A stretch of 64,000 nucleotides of DNA from Clostridia bacterium (GCA_026417615.1 JAOACY010000104.1:1-64000); one strand, 5' to 3'; numbered from the stretch's first letter, positions 34,506 to 43,574 are shown. Translations and numbers: made by a program. Notes: generated by a model not told the origin, from the sequence alone.

Positions 34506-34534
34506 TTGACTCCAAGGTAACATTGTGTTATTTT
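34506..34534 (+). promoter_or_regulatory. putative promoter of oadG-oadB
   Basis: TTGACT and TATTTT are separated by 17 bases, about 44 bases upstream of oadG. An imperfect inverted repeat (CATTGTGTTA / TAACATAGTG) overlaps the -10 and could be an operator. Confidence 0.45.
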
Positions 34535-34577
34535 TAACATAGTGTGTTCAAATGATTTGAATCAGGGAGGTGCAAAA

Positions 34578-34955
34578 ATGAATCTGGCAATTAATATGAC
34601 CTTTGTGGGAATGACTGTTGTTTTTATGGCATTAATAGTACTGGCTTTGGTTATTTCCTTATTCTCCATATTTTTTAGAACCAATAAGGAACAAAAAACC
34701 AATACGCCAAACAGTAATGTTAATGAGGCATCAATCCTTGAAGTTGAAAAGGATAACCAAATAAATACTGCTTCTGAGTCAGAAGACAATATATCCCAAG
34801 GTGAGCTATTGGCCGTAATCACTGCTGCAGTTAATGCATGTCTTGGTCACAGGACAAACAACAAGCTGGTTGTAAAGTCCTTCACGCGTGTATCCCAGAG
34901 TGCTCCTGTTTGGAATACGACAGGCAGAAGTGAGTACATTTCCGGCAAACTATAA
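34578..34955 (+). CDS. oadG: OadG-type gamma subunit
   Basis: 125-aa gamma subunit of Na+-translocating decarboxylases. One N-terminal membrane helix (MTFVGMTVVFMALIVLALVI, residues 7-26), a polar linker, then a conserved tail (about residues 75-125: ELLAVITAAVNACLGH, NNKLVVKSFTR, SAPVWNTTGR). The gamma subunit anchors the soluble alpha subunit to the beta pump. ATG 34578 follows GGGAGGTG. The same tail motif recurs as a separate 57-aa protein at 38060-38233. Confidence 0.88.
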   Translation: MNLAINMTFVGMTVVFMALIVLALVISLFSIFFRTNKEQKTNTPNSNVNEASILEVEKDNQINTASESEDNISQGELLAVITAAVNACLGHRTNNKLVVKSFTRVSQSAPVWNTTGRSEYISGKL

Positions 34956-34982
34956 TATATATTTTTTTAAAGGTGGGTTTTT

Positions 34983-36167
34983 ATGTTTACAGAATTTATT
35001 AATACCATTTATGAGCTTTTTTTGTCATCAGGCTTTGCCAAGGGTGACTGGAAGCAGTTTCTTATGCTAACTGTTGCATGTTTGCTTATTTATCTTGCTG
35101 TTGTAAAAAAGTACGAGCCCCTGTTGCTTTTGCCCATAGCCTTCGGAGTATTGCTCGCAAACCTTCCTTTAGCCGGAATCAAACATCCTGAGTTTTGGAC
35201 AAAGGACTACCTTTCAACTCTTACCATAGGTAAAATGATTCATGACGGATGGGGCTTGATTGACTACCTGTATCTTGGAGTAAAGCTAGGCATTTATCCT
35301 CCCCTCATATTCCTTGGAATAGGTGCGATGACTGATTTCGGCCCTCTTATTGCAAATCCGAAGAGCTTGCTGCTTGGAGCTGCTGCTCAGTTGGGCATAT
35401 TTATGACATTTATAGGCGCAATTCTTTTGGGATACTCACCTGCCGAGGCTGGTTCGATTGGTATCATCGGAGGCGCTGACGGTCCGACTGCAATATTTGT
35501 AACATCCAAGCTTGCTCCGGAGCTTTTGGGTCCGATAGCCATAGCAGCTTATTCATATATGGCTCTTGTACCGCTTATACAGCCTCCAATTATGAAGGCG
35601 CTTACAACAAAAAAAGAACGTGAGGTTGTGATGAAGCAGTTGAGGCCTGTGTCAAAGACAGAAAAGATAATATTCCCTGTTCTTGTTACACTGCTTGTTT
35701 CATTGTTCCTCCCAGATGCGGCTCCGTTGGTTGGCATGCTGATGCTCGGAAACCTCTTTAGAGAAAGCGGGGTTGTTGAAAGAATTTCCAATACCGCACA
35801 AAATGAATTAATAAATATCGTAACAATATTCCTCGGCGTTTCTGTTGGAGCTACAGCAAGTGCGGAAAGCTTCCTTGATTTAAAGACTCTTGGAATAATA
35901 GTTCTTGGTCTGATTGCCTTCTCCTTCGGCACCGCTGGAGGAGTGCTTTTCGGCAAAATAATGTACTGGACGTCAGGCGGCAAGGTTAACCCATTGATCG
36001 GTTCTGCAGGTGTATCTGCCGTTCCGATGGCAGCCAGGGTTTCTCAGAAGGTTGGACAGGAAGCAAACCCGGGCAACTTCCTACTTATGCACGCCATGGG
36101 CCCTAACGTAGCAGGTGTTATCGGCTCTGCTGTTGCAGCAGGCGTTCTTCTTAGCATACTAAAGTAA
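34983..36167 (+). CDS. oadB: Na+-translocating decarboxylase beta subunit
   Basis: 394-aa integral membrane protein, the Na+ pump of oxaloacetate or methylmalonyl-CoA decarboxylases. About 9-10 hydrophobic segments; the key ion-site motif [14 protein letters not shown] (about residues 161-174) with its Asp is intact, as is [14 protein letters not shown]. It decarboxylates carboxybiotin and exports Na+ into the periplasm-side space. ATG 34983 follows AAAGGTGGG. It is convergent with oadA across a shared terminator, which points to one enzyme complex encoded by two facing units. Confidence 0.95.
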   Translation: MFTEFINTIYELFLSSGFAKGDWKQFLMLTVACLLIYLAVVKKYEPLLLLPIAFGVLLANLPLAGIKHPEFWTKDYLSTLTIGKMIHDGWGLIDYLYLGVKLGIYPPLIFLGIGAMTDFGPLIANPKSLLLGAAAQLGIFMTFIGAILLGYSPAEAGSIGIIGGADGPTAIFVTSKLAPELLGPIAIAAYSYMALVPLIQPPIMKALTTKKEREVVMKQLRPVSKTEKIIFPVLVTLLVSLFLPDAAPLVGMLMLGNLFRESGVVERISNTAQNELINIVTIFLGVSVGATASAESFLDLKTLGIIVLGLIAFSFGTAGGVLFGKIMYWTSGGKVNPLIGSAGVSAVPMAARVSQKVGQEANPGNFLLMHAMGPNVAGVIGSAVAAGVLLSILK

Positions 36168-36178
36168 TAAAAAAAGCA

Positions 36179-36209
36179 TAAAAAAAGAGCCTTTGAAAGG
36201 CTCTTTTTT
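36179..36209. terminator. bidirectional terminator between oadB and oadA
   Basis: AAAAAAGAGCCTTT and AAGGCTCTTTTTT form a long stem with a minimal loop, with A and T runs on both strands, placed between the convergent stops at 36167 and 36211. Confidence 0.9.
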
Positions 36210-36210
36210 A

Positions 36211-37608
36211 TTATGCCGGATAAACTCTGTCTTTATAATCTACAAGGTTGCTGTCAAGCTTGTATTTCTGCGCCTGGCGGAATTTGAAGAAGGCTTCTGC
36301 AGGCTGCGGGAGCAGTGCGTATGACAACACGTCCTCATCCTGCTCAATGTATTCCTTTATCTTTTCCCTTATGCTGTTAAGCTCCGGAGCGATAAGATCT
36401 GCAGGTCTGCAGGTAACCGGCTCTTCATCGCCAAGAATTTTCTTCTGAATTTCCTCGGATACAGGAGCGGGAGTCTTGCCGTACATACCCTTGATAACGT
36501 CCTTGGATTCCTTGGGAACCATCTTGTATCTTTCTCCGGCTATAACATTCATTACAGCCTGAGTGCCAACTATCTGGCTGGTGGGAGTTACGAGCGGAGG
36601 ATAACCGAACTCTTCTCTGACTCTCGGCACCTCCTTGAGCACCTCTTCATACTTATCGGCCTTGCCAGCCTGCTTAAGCTGTGAAACAAGGTTTGAAAGC
36701 ATTCCGCCCGGAACCTGATATATAAGTGTGTTAACATCAACACCCAGCATCTTCACATCAAGAAGTCCGCTTGATACATATTTTTCCTTTATAGGTCTGA
36801 AGTAGTCAGCTATTTCACTGAGCTTCCCAAGATCAAGACCTGTATCATAGGGTGTATCCTTCAATGTAGCAACCATAGGCTCTGTAGGAGGCTGTGAAGT
36901 TCCCATTGCCATTGGTGATATTGCGCAGTCAATTACATCAACTCCCGCTTCAATTGCCTTAAGATAAGTCATTGAAGCTACACCGCTGGTATAGTGTGTA
37001 TGAAGCTGAACAGGTATCTTAATGTTTTCTTTCAAAGCTTTGACAAGGTCATACGCAGCGTACGGAGTCAAAAGACCTGCCATATCCTTGATGCACAAGG
37101 AATCTGCTCCCATGCTTTCTATTGTTTTTGCATCCTTTACGAAGAGTTCCAGGCTGTGAACAGGGCTTATGGTATAGCAAACTGTACCCTGTGCATGGCC
37201 GCCTTCCTTCTTGCAGGCCTTTATGGCTCTTTCCAAGTTTCTTGGGTCATTCAAAGCGTCGAATATTCTTATAATATCCATACCGTTGGCAACTGCCTTC
37301 TGTACGAAGTAATCGACAACGTCATCGGCATAGTGCTTGTAACCCAAAAGATTCTGTCCTCTTAAAAGCATCTGGAGTTTGGTTTTCTTTACCTTGCTCC
37401 TGATAATTCTCAATCTTTCCCACGGATCTTCATTCAAGAACCTGAGGCAGGCGTCAAAAGTAGCTCCCCCCCATGCTTCCAGAGAATGATATCCGATATC
37501 GTCAAGCTTTTCAAGTATTGGCAGCATCTCATCAGTCTTCATTCTGGTTGCAACCAGAGACTGGTGCGCATCCCTCAATACTGTTTCAGTTATTTTCACC
37601 TTTGCCAT
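36211..37608 (-). CDS. oadA: oxaloacetate decarboxylase alpha / transcarboxylase 5S-type subunit
   Basis: 465-aa carboxyltransferase of the pyruvate carboxylase/OadA family, without an attached biotin domain. Motifs: TETVLRDAHQSL (metal Asp) near the start, QLHTHYTSGVA (metal His pair), and KDMAGLLTPYAAYDLV. It moves CO2 between oxaloacetate/pyruvate and biotin on the separate carrier at 37635. ATG 37608 gives MAKVKITET; an in-frame TTG at 37614 is closer to the AGGAG and is possible. Last gene of mmdA-tail protein-carrier-oadA. Confidence 0.94.
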   Translation of the reverse strand: MAKVKITETVLRDAHQSLVATRMKTDEMLPILEKLDDIGYHSLEAWGGATFDACLRFLNEDPWERLRIIRSKVKKTKLQMLLRGQNLLGYKHYADDVVDYFVQKAVANGMDIIRIFDALNDPRNLERAIKACKKEGGHAQGTVCYTISPVHSLELFVKDAKTIESMGADSLCIKDMAGLLTPYAAYDLVKALKENIKIPVQLHTHYTSGVASMTYLKAIEAGVDVIDCAISPMAMGTSQPPTEPMVATLKDTPYDTGLDLGKLSEIADYFRPIKEKYVSSGLLDVKMLGVDVNTLIYQVPGGMLSNLVSQLKQAGKADKYEEVLKEVPRVREEFGYPPLVTPTSQIVGTQAVMNVIAGERYKMVPKESKDVIKGMYGKTPAPVSEEIQKKILGDEEPVTCRPADLIAPELNSIREKIKEYIEQDEDVLSYALLPQPAEAFFKFRQAQKYKLDSNLVDYKDRVYPA

Positions 37609-37634
37609 AATCAATCAATCTCCTTTAACCGGTT

Positions 37635-38036
37635 TTAAGCCAGTGATACGAGAACATCACCAGCGTTGACAGATGCGCCCTTGCTTACATTAACTGAAGC
37701 AACCTTGCCGTCTGCCGGTGCAACGATTTCGTTCTCCATTTTCATTGCCTCAAGTATCAATAAAACCTGTCCCTTTTTTACTGCGTCCCCTGGATTAACA
37801 TTTACCTTAAGTATGGTTCCCGGCATTGGAGCTGTGATAGTCTGCGCGCCTGCGGGTACTGCTGTATCCTTCTTGGGTGCCGGAGCCGGAGCCGGTGCCG
37901 GAGCGGGTGCTGGAGCCGCAACGGGCGCAGAAGCCGGAGCTGCCGCAACAGGAGCAGAAGCAACCGAGCCATCCCTTATTTCTTCAACTTCAACCTCATA
38001 TTGATTTCCATTTACTTTTATTAAAAACTTCTTCAT
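37635..38036 (-). CDS. biotin carboxyl carrier protein
   Basis: 133-aa carrier. N-terminal MKKFLIKVNGNQYEVEVEEI, an Ala-Pro linker (about residues 33-58, mostly PAPA repeats), then a biotinyl domain with the acceptor lysine in EAMKMENE. It serves as the shared 1.3S-type or gamma-type carrier between the two carboxyltransferases (oadA and mmdA) and the OadB pump. ATG 38036 follows GGAGG; a 24-codon upstream extension of the frame overlaps the tail-protein gene and is rejected. Confidence 0.95.
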   Translation of the reverse strand: MKKFLIKVNGNQYEVEVEEIRDGSVASAPVAAAPASAPVAAPAPAPAPAPAPAPKKDTAVPAGAQTITAPMPGTILKVNVNPGDAVKKGQVLLILEAMKMENEIVAPADGKVASVNVSKGASVNAGDVLVSLA

Positions 38037-38059
38037 AATAACAAATCCTCCTTTATTTA

Positions 38060-38233
38060 TCAATTCATCTTTTTCTGAATTCTGTCCAGTCTGCCCGCAA
38101 TATTCCATACAGGAGCTGTCTGTGGTATTCTTCTGAAAGACCTTACAACCAACCTGTGTCCTTCTCTGCTGTCCATATTGGCTAATGCGGCTGATATAAC
38201 CGCTAATACTTCCTGCTCATTTATTTTCTTCAT
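38060..38233 (-). CDS. 57-aa soluble OadG-tail protein
   Basis: A small gene between mmdA and the biotin carrier. It encodes 57 aa starting MKKINEQEVLAVISAALANM and ending GRLDRIQKKMN. It has AGGAGGG 5 bases before ATG 38233. Its middle matches the conserved tail of OadG at 34578: EVLAVISAAL vs ELLAVITAAV, RLVVRSF vs KLVVKSF, and TAPVWNIAGR vs SAPVWNTTGR. It lacks OadG's membrane helix, so it should be a soluble form that binds the carboxyltransferase. The ordering suggests a subunit of a cytoplasmic transcarboxylase-like complex. Confidence 0.85.
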   Translation of the reverse strand: MKKINEQEVLAVISAALANMDSREGHRLVVRSFRRIPQTAPVWNIAGRLDRIQKKMN

Positions 38234-38268
38234 ATTCGCCCTCCTGAACCTGACTTTCTTATAGCCCT

Positions 38269-39819
38269 TTACAGAGGTATATTGCCGTGCTTTTTTGAAG
38301 GTCTGTTCTCTCTCTTGCTTGACAGCATTTCAAGAGAACTGATTAATCTTATTCTTGTTGTTGCGGGTTCAATTACATCATCAACATAGCCTCTTGAAGC
38401 AGCAATATAAGGATTTGAGAATTTGTTTCTGTACTCCTCAATCTTGCTGTTCCTTGCCGCCACTGGATCTTCTGCATCAGCTATTTCCTTCCTGAATATT
38501 ATATTGGCGGCACCGTCAGGCCCCATAACTGCTATCTCGGCAGTGGGCCATGCAAATACCATGTCAGCGCCAAGGTGCTTGCTGTTCATGGCAATATAAG
38601 CTCCTCCGTATGCTTTTCTTACTATAACATTGATTTTGGGAACAGTTGCTTCAGAGAACGCATAAAGCAGCTTGGCCCCATGCCTTATAACACCGCTGTG
38701 CTCCTGCCCCACTCCTGGAAGATATCCAGGCACATCTGTGAAGGTAATAACGGGAATATTGAAGGCGTCGCAGAAGCGCACAAACCTTGCGCCCTTATCA
38801 GATGAGTTAACATCCAGAGAACCAGCCATTACGCTCGGCTGATTCGCTATTATGCCTACAGTGCTTCCGTTCATTCTTGCAAAACCGATTATAATGTTTT
38901 GTGCAAAATGCTTCTGTATTTCAAGAAAATCTCCGTTATCAACAACCCTTGTAATAATTTCCTTCATGTCATAAGGCTTGTTGGTTCCTTCGGGAATAAT
39001 ATCGCTTATTTCTTCGCTTATCCTGTTCATATCATCAGCAGACTGGTAAACAGGTGCATCACAAAGATTGTTTTCAGGCAGGAAGCTTAAAAGTCTTTTG
39101 ATTTGCTCTATGCATTCCTTCTCATCAGCACTCTTGAAATGAGCAACACCGCTTATCGAGTTGTGGGTGTCTGCGCCTCCAAGCTTTTCAAAGGTTACGT
39201 CTTCACCGGTAACCGCCTTGATAACCTGTGGTCCGGTGATAAACATCTGGCTGGTTTTTTCAACCATGAATACAAAGTCTGTTATTGCAGGCGAATAAAC
39301 AGCTCCTCCTGCACACGGCCCCATAATAACGGAAATCTGCGGAATCACACCTGATGCAAGAGTATTCCTGAAGAATATGTCACCGAAACCGCTAAGGGCA
39401 TCAATTCCTTCTTCAATTCTTGCTCCGCCCGAATCATTGATGCTGATGAAGGGCGCACCCATCTTCATCGCCATATCCATTACCTTTGTGATTTTCTTTG
39501 CGTGCATTTCACCCAGTGAGCCGCCTATAACCGTAAAATCCTGAGAAGAAACAAACACAAGTCTTCCGTTCACAGATCCATAGCCGGTTACAACCCCATC
39601 ACCCGGAACCTTCTTTTTCTGCATGTCAAATTCAATGCTTCTTGTTTCTACAAATGCATCAACCTCAACAAAGCTGTTTGCATCAAACAAAAGGTTAAGC
39701 CTTTCCCTGGCAGTCATTTTTCCCGCTTCGTGCTGCTTTGCTATTTTGTCAGCACCGCCGCCGAGTTCAAGTCTTTCTTTCCTTTCCACCAGCTCGTTCA
39801 ATTTATCAGTTACTCCCAT
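38269..39819 (-). CDS. mmdA: methylmalonyl-CoA (acyl-CoA) carboxyltransferase subunit
   Basis: 516-aa carboxyltransferase of the MmdA/12S family. N-terminal half has the acyl-CoA-binding fold with MGPCAGGAVYSPAITDF and SISGVAHF; the C-terminal half has DVPGYLPGVGQEHSGVIRHGAKLL and RKAYGGAYIAMNSKHLGAD. It transfers CO2 between (S)-methylmalonyl-CoA or a similar acyl-CoA and carrier biotin. ATG 39819 follows GAGGTGGG. With oadA and the carrier it makes a 12S-1.3S-5S set, as in propionibacterial transcarboxylase. Confidence 0.95.
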   Translation of the reverse strand: MGVTDKLNELVERKERLELGGGADKIAKQHEAGKMTARERLNLLFDANSFVEVDAFVETRSIEFDMQKKKVPGDGVVTGYGSVNGRLVFVSSQDFTVIGGSLGEMHAKKITKVMDMAMKMGAPFISINDSGGARIEEGIDALSGFGDIFFRNTLASGVIPQISVIMGPCAGGAVYSPAITDFVFMVEKTSQMFITGPQVIKAVTGEDVTFEKLGGADTHNSISGVAHFKSADEKECIEQIKRLLSFLPENNLCDAPVYQSADDMNRISEEISDIIPEGTNKPYDMKEIITRVVDNGDFLEIQKHFAQNIIIGFARMNGSTVGIIANQPSVMAGSLDVNSSDKGARFVRFCDAFNIPVITFTDVPGYLPGVGQEHSGVIRHGAKLLYAFSEATVPKINVIVRKAYGGAYIAMNSKHLGADMVFAWPTAEIAVMGPDGAANIIFRKEIADAEDPVAARNSKIEEYRNKFSNPYIAASRGYVDDVIEPATTRIRLISSLEMLSSKRENRPSKKHGNIPL

Positions 39820-39984
39820 GCTATCCCACCTCGTGTTTTTTATATTGGATTTCTATTGAATATATAATTAATTATAATATGATAATAATACCTGGTTATA
39901 ATTATACTTGTTAAAATTATAACTTATTTAAGTTCAAGATGCAATAATTACCTAATAATTTAACATATTAATAATTTTGATTTT

Positions 39985-40056
39985 ACAACAAAAACCAATT
40001 TACGGATTCTTCCTTGAAATCACCTGCACCTTGTCTTGCAATTCCCCACTCGCACC
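39985..40056 (+). repeat. MITE-like element remnant (left half), mnmM 3' flank
   Basis: About 70 bases match the left half of the 16861 element, including the CACCTTGTCTTGCAATTCC block and TGAAATCAC. The right half is missing. It ends 3 bases before the mnmM stop on the minus strand. The rest of 39820-39984 is AT-rich without a gene. Confidence 0.7.
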
Positions 40057-40059
40057 ATT

Positions 40060-40626
40060 TTATTGGTATTTTTCTATGCAAACCAAAATAGGCGGACAAT
40101 TAACCTGATTAATAAAATCAGTTTTCATTACTGTATAATGCCTGCAGTCAATGGTGGCAATATACTCCAAAAATTGCTCCTTTTCTTCAAAGCCGCTGTC
40201 TCCCCCGTAATATACAACCACAGTAATCAATCCGTTCATTGCCAGCCTATCCATGGATTTTTGAACCGCCTGTATAGTAGTGGGAGCTTTTGTGCATATG
40301 CCATGGTCCCCTTTTGGAAGATATCCAAGGTTGAACATTACAGCCTTTACACTTGTATTTATATATTTGTCCAGGTTCTCATGACCGTCATTTATTAGTG
40401 TAACCCTCTCAAGCAAATTCAACTCATAAAGTTTTTCTCTTGTTTTATCTATGGCCTGCTGCTGAATATCAAATGAATATACTCTTCCAGTCTCCCCCAC
40501 CAGCTTTGCAAGGAACGCAGTATCGTTGCCGTTTCCTGCCGTGGCATCGATGACTGTATCCCCCTCTTTTACAATCCTGGCTATAAGCTCATGTGACTGA
40601 ACCAGGGAGTTCTTTAAAATACACAA
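40060..40626 (-). CDS. mnmM: MnmM-type (YtqB) tRNA methyltransferase
   Basis: 188-aa class I SAM methyltransferase of the YtqB family, shown in Gram-positive bacteria to make the last methylation of the mnm5s2U34 wobble base. SAM motif DATAGNGNDTAFLA (about residues 26-39), VYSFDIQQQAI and FNLGYLPKGDHGI, plus PTTIQA. TTG 40626 follows GGAG with 10 bases. It follows the HAD gene by 18 bases and is probably last in the agu operon. Its mRNA runs into an element remnant. Confidence 0.85.
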   Translation of the reverse strand: MCILKNSLVQSHELIARIVKEGDTVIDATAGNGNDTAFLAKLVGETGRVYSFDIQQQAIDKTREKLYELNLLERVTLINDGHENLDKYINTSVKAVMFNLGYLPKGDHGICTKAPTTIQAVQKSMDRLAMNGLITVVVYYGGDSGFEEKEQFLEYIATIDCRHYTVMKTDFINQVNCPPILVCIEKYQ

Positions 40627-40644
40627 TGAATAATCTCTCCTTAC

Positions 40645-41475
40645 TTATATGATTCCTTTTTTCATCCAGTCAATTACTTCCCTTACGGCATGCTCATCAT
40701 GGTGACAGCAGCAGTGCTTTGCAATGCATTTCAATTCATCGTGGGCATTGGAAACTGCTATTCCTACTCCTGCGCATTCAATTAATTCGATATCATTTAG
40801 ATTATCTCCCATTGCAACCACTTCAGAAATATTTACGCCAATATGCCTTACGAGCTCTCTTAATGCATGACCCTTTGTTGCATTTACATCCAGAAGCTCA
40901 ACAAACTCAGGCTCAGAAAACACGAACCTGAAATTCCCGCCCCTGCTGTCCAAGTATCTTTTAACAGACTGCAAATTTTTGTTATCCCACACAAATATAG
41001 CCTTGGTCCATGGATAGGGAACTTCTTCAAGAGGTAATCTTATCGGGCAAAAGTGTTCCCGCTCCAAATGTCTTTTGGTCTCTTCATTTTCTGCTATAAA
41101 ATATGTGTATTTATCATGAAAAACCTCAACAGCTATACCCGGAAAAAGCTCAAGTATTTCTTCAACTATATATCTTGCGCTGTCATCCAGATAACTGTTC
41201 CAAAGAACCTTTTCGGTGGAATAATCGTATACAAGCGCACCATTACTAGCTATCACAGGAGTATTTACGGGCAAATGCTCCAGAAAACGCCTTACTGATT
41301 CCTGGCTTCTGCCTGTGGCAACAGTAAATAGGCCTCCCATTTCGACAAAGCTATTTATTGCCGCTTTGTTTTCCTCGCTTACCTGCCTGCTGCTGTTTAA
41401 AAGCGTACCGTCCATATCGCAAACAAGCATCCTGCCATATAAAGGGGACATCTCCCCCACTTTATATCTATTCAT
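40645..41475 (-). CDS. Cof-type HAD hydrolase
   Basis: Haloacid dehalogenase superfamily phosphatase of the Cof/IIB class, 276 aa from the chosen start. Catalytic CDMDGTLLNSS near residue 18, motif II VATGRS, and motif IV MGDNLNDIELIECAG with the C2B cap between. The substrate (sugar phosphate, FMN or other) cannot be assigned. The frame extends to 41523, but this overlaps aguB; ATG 41475, shortly after the aguB stop, is likeliest. A later ATG at 41451 is possible. Confidence 0.85.
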   Translation of the reverse strand: MNRYKVGEMSPLYGRMLVCDMDGTLLNSSRQVSEENKAAINSFVEMGGLFTVATGRSQESVRRFLEHLPVNTPVIASNGALVYDYSTEKVLWNSYLDDSARYIVEEILELFPGIAVEVFHDKYTYFIAENEETKRHLEREHFCPIRLPLEEVPYPWTKAIFVWDNKNLQSVKRYLDSRGGNFRFVFSEPEFVELLDVNATKGHALRELVRHIGVNISEVVAMGDNLNDIELIECAGVGIAVSNAHDELKCIAKHCCCHHDEHAVREVIDWMKKGII

Positions 41476-41483
41476 TCCAATCT

Positions 41484-42383
41484 CTAACCTCTCACATCTA
41501 ACCTCAGATGAATATGTTCGCAACCGTCACAGGTAAGCAAGGTTCTGTACATTTCAGGGCGTCTGTCCCTGAATATTCCCCAGCCTGTCCGGTGCCTTTC
41601 TATTTCATCAAGGTCGAATTCCGCAGTCAAAACCGCTTCACAAACCCTGTCAGCCTCTGCTATTACCTCGCCTGTGTGGTTTGTTATAAAGGAAGAACCA
41701 TAGAAGGTTATCTGAGAACCAGAAATATCTTCCCGACCTATCCTGTTTGAAGCAACAACAGGCATTATATTTGCCGCAGAATGCCCCTGCATGCATACCT
41801 GCCAATGGCCTTTTGAATCTATTTCAGCTTCCTCAGGCTCAGATCCTATGGCTGTGGGATATAAAAGTATTTCGGCGCCCATAAGAGCCATGCTTCTGGC
41901 TGCTTCCGGATACCACTGATCCCAGCATATGCCTACTCCGATTTTTGCATATTTGGTTTTCCAAACCTTAAAGCCCGTATCTCCGGGATTGAAGTAAAAC
42001 TTCTCCTCATATCCAGGCCCGTCAGGAATGTGTGTTTTTCTGTACACGCCCAATACTTCGCCGTCTGCGTCTATTACAGCAACGGAATTATACCTTGCGT
42101 TATTCTTTCTCTCATAAAAGCTTATGGGCAGGACGACTTTCAGTTCAGCTGCAACTTTTTTAAAGTGCTTCACCGCATCATTCTGTTCAAGTTCAGCTGC
42201 CAAGTTAAAGTAGTCCATGATTTCCTTCTGACAGAAATAAGGCGTTTCGAACAATTCCTGCAGCAGAATTATATTTGCTCCTTTCAAAGCAGCTTCTCTT
42301 ACAAGCTTTTCCGCCCTGTCCATATTTTCTTTTTTGTCCCATGAGCAAGCCATTTGTGTGGCCGCCACTACAACCTTCCGCAC
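41484..42383 (-). CDS. aguB: N-carbamoylputrescine amidase
   Basis: 299-aa nitrilase-superfamily enzyme that converts N-carbamoylputrescine to putrescine, CO2 and NH3. The Glu-Lys-Cys catalytic triad is seen in LLQELFETPYF, YRKTHIPDGPGY and GVGICWDQWYPEAAR. GTG 42383 follows GGTGGAG. It is directly behind aguA, the preceding enzyme of the agmatine route. A stem-loop lies in the 75-base gap between the two. Confidence 0.95.
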   Translation of the reverse strand: MRKVVVAATQMACSWDKKENMDRAEKLVREAALKGANIILLQELFETPYFCQKEIMDYFNLAAELEQNDAVKHFKKVAAELKVVLPISFYERKNNARYNSVAVIDADGEVLGVYRKTHIPDGPGYEEKFYFNPGDTGFKVWKTKYAKIGVGICWDQWYPEAARSMALMGAEILLYPTAIGSEPEEAEIDSKGHWQVCMQGHSAANIMPVVASNRIGREDISGSQITFYGSSFITNHTGEVIAEADRVCEAVLTAEFDLDEIERHRTGWGIFRDRRPEMYRTLLTCDGCEHIHLRLDVRG

Positions 42384-42407
42384 TATACTCCACCTCTTTA
42401 TTATGCT

Positions 42408-42450
42408 GACATTTCACAGAAGGCTTAAAGCTCCTTGACAGTGAAGTGTC
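42408..42450 (-). repeat. intercistronic stem-loop between aguA and aguB
   Basis: In mRNA sense GACACTTCAC pairs with GTGAAATGTC (one mismatch), enclosing a second small hairpin AAGG...CCTT. It lies 25-67 bases upstream of the aguB start and lacks a T-run, so it may affect mRNA processing or translation, not termination. Confidence 0.45.
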
Positions 42451-42458
42451 CCTTTTAA

Positions 42459-43490
42459 TTATATGCTGGCCGGTTTCCCTTCAGGTTTTTGCTGCGTTGC
42501 ACAATGAACATTTCCGCCTCCTCGTGCTATCGGCATACCGTTAATTGTAACTATCCTTCTGTCAGGGAAAAGCTTTTTGAAGGTTTCAACTGCCTTTATA
42601 TCAGTTTCTTCAGCCCTGCCCCCGAATACGGGAAGGATTATTCCTCCATTAACAAAATAGAAATTAACATAGCTTAAGGTAAGCCTTAAATCTTCATAAA
42701 AGCTTTCTGGAGGCTGTTCAATTTCTATAATTTCAAACTTCCTTCCTCTTGCATCAACAGCATTCCTTAGTATTTCAAGGTTTTCGACAGAATTTGAATA
42801 ATTAGGGTCATCAGGATTTTGCGTTGTTTGAATTAGTATAACACCGGGGCGGGCAAAACATGCTACATTATCAACATGCCCGTCGGTATCATCACCAAAA
42901 AGCCCATTTTTCAGCCAGATTATTTTTTCAACGCCCAAATATTTTTTCAAGTAAAATTCTATCTCTTCCCTGCCAAGGCTCGGGTTGCGGTTTGCATTCA
43001 GCAAGCATTCCTCTGTAGTTATAAGCGTTCCTTCGCCATCAACATGAATAGATCCGCCTTCCAAAACGAAAGGAGCATTAAAGCAATGAACGCCGAACGC
43101 TTTAAGAATCCTTGGGGCTACCAGATTGTCCATATCACATGGATACTTTCCTCCCCACGCATTAAAGATCCAATTTATACCGGCAATTTCACCCTTTGGA
43201 TTTACGACAAAGGTTGGACCATTGTCACGTATCCACGAGTCATCGTGAGCTATCTGAAGCACATCAATATGAGAACCGCACTTTCTGGCAGCCTCTCTGG
43301 CTGCTTCAGGCCTGGCAATCATGGTTACAGGCTCAAAAGCAGAAATCTTTCTTGCAATATCTACAAAAACCTCGTGAATTTCTTCAAGTGGTCCTGGCCA
43401 CACAGCTTCCCCGATTGGCCATTCCATAAAGGTTCGTTCATGCCTGGACCACTCCGGAGGCATCTTAAAACTGAGCTCTGCTGGGTACAT
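42459..43490 (-). CDS. aguA: agmatine deiminase
   Basis: 343-aa guanidino-group hydrolase converting agmatine to N-carbamoylputrescine and NH3. Motifs: HDDSWIRDNGPTFVV, the mid DDTDGHVDN, and the nucleophile cysteine in GGGNVHCATQQKP near the C-terminus. ATG 43490 lies 6 bases after GGAG and gives MYPAELSFKMPPEW; the 25-codon upstream extension is rejected. It begins an aguA-aguB-HAD-mnmM unit. No arginine decarboxylase is seen here, so agmatine must come from elsewhere. Confidence 0.95.
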   Translation of the reverse strand: MYPAELSFKMPPEWSRHERTFMEWPIGEAVWPGPLEEIHEVFVDIARKISAFEPVTMIARPEAAREAARKCGSHIDVLQIAHDDSWIRDNGPTFVVNPKGEIAGINWIFNAWGGKYPCDMDNLVAPRILKAFGVHCFNAPFVLEGGSIHVDGEGTLITTEECLLNANRNPSLGREEIEFYLKKYLGVEKIIWLKNGLFGDDTDGHVDNVACFARPGVILIQTTQNPDDPNYSNSVENLEILRNAVDARGRKFEIIEIEQPPESFYEDLRLTLSYVNFYFVNGGIILPVFGGRAEETDIKAVETFKKLFPDRRIVTINGMPIARGGGNVHCATQQKPEGKPASI

Positions 43491-43574
43491 ATTATTCTCC
43501 ATGTCTGAATTAAAATTTAACAAACCAAACATTTCTATTCTAAATCTCATCGCAAATTTTGTCAAAAAAATTTT

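Noticed and set aside
37846..37935. Short tandem repeat in the biotin carrier gene
   Set aside because: It only encodes the Ala-Pro linker normal for biotin carriers.
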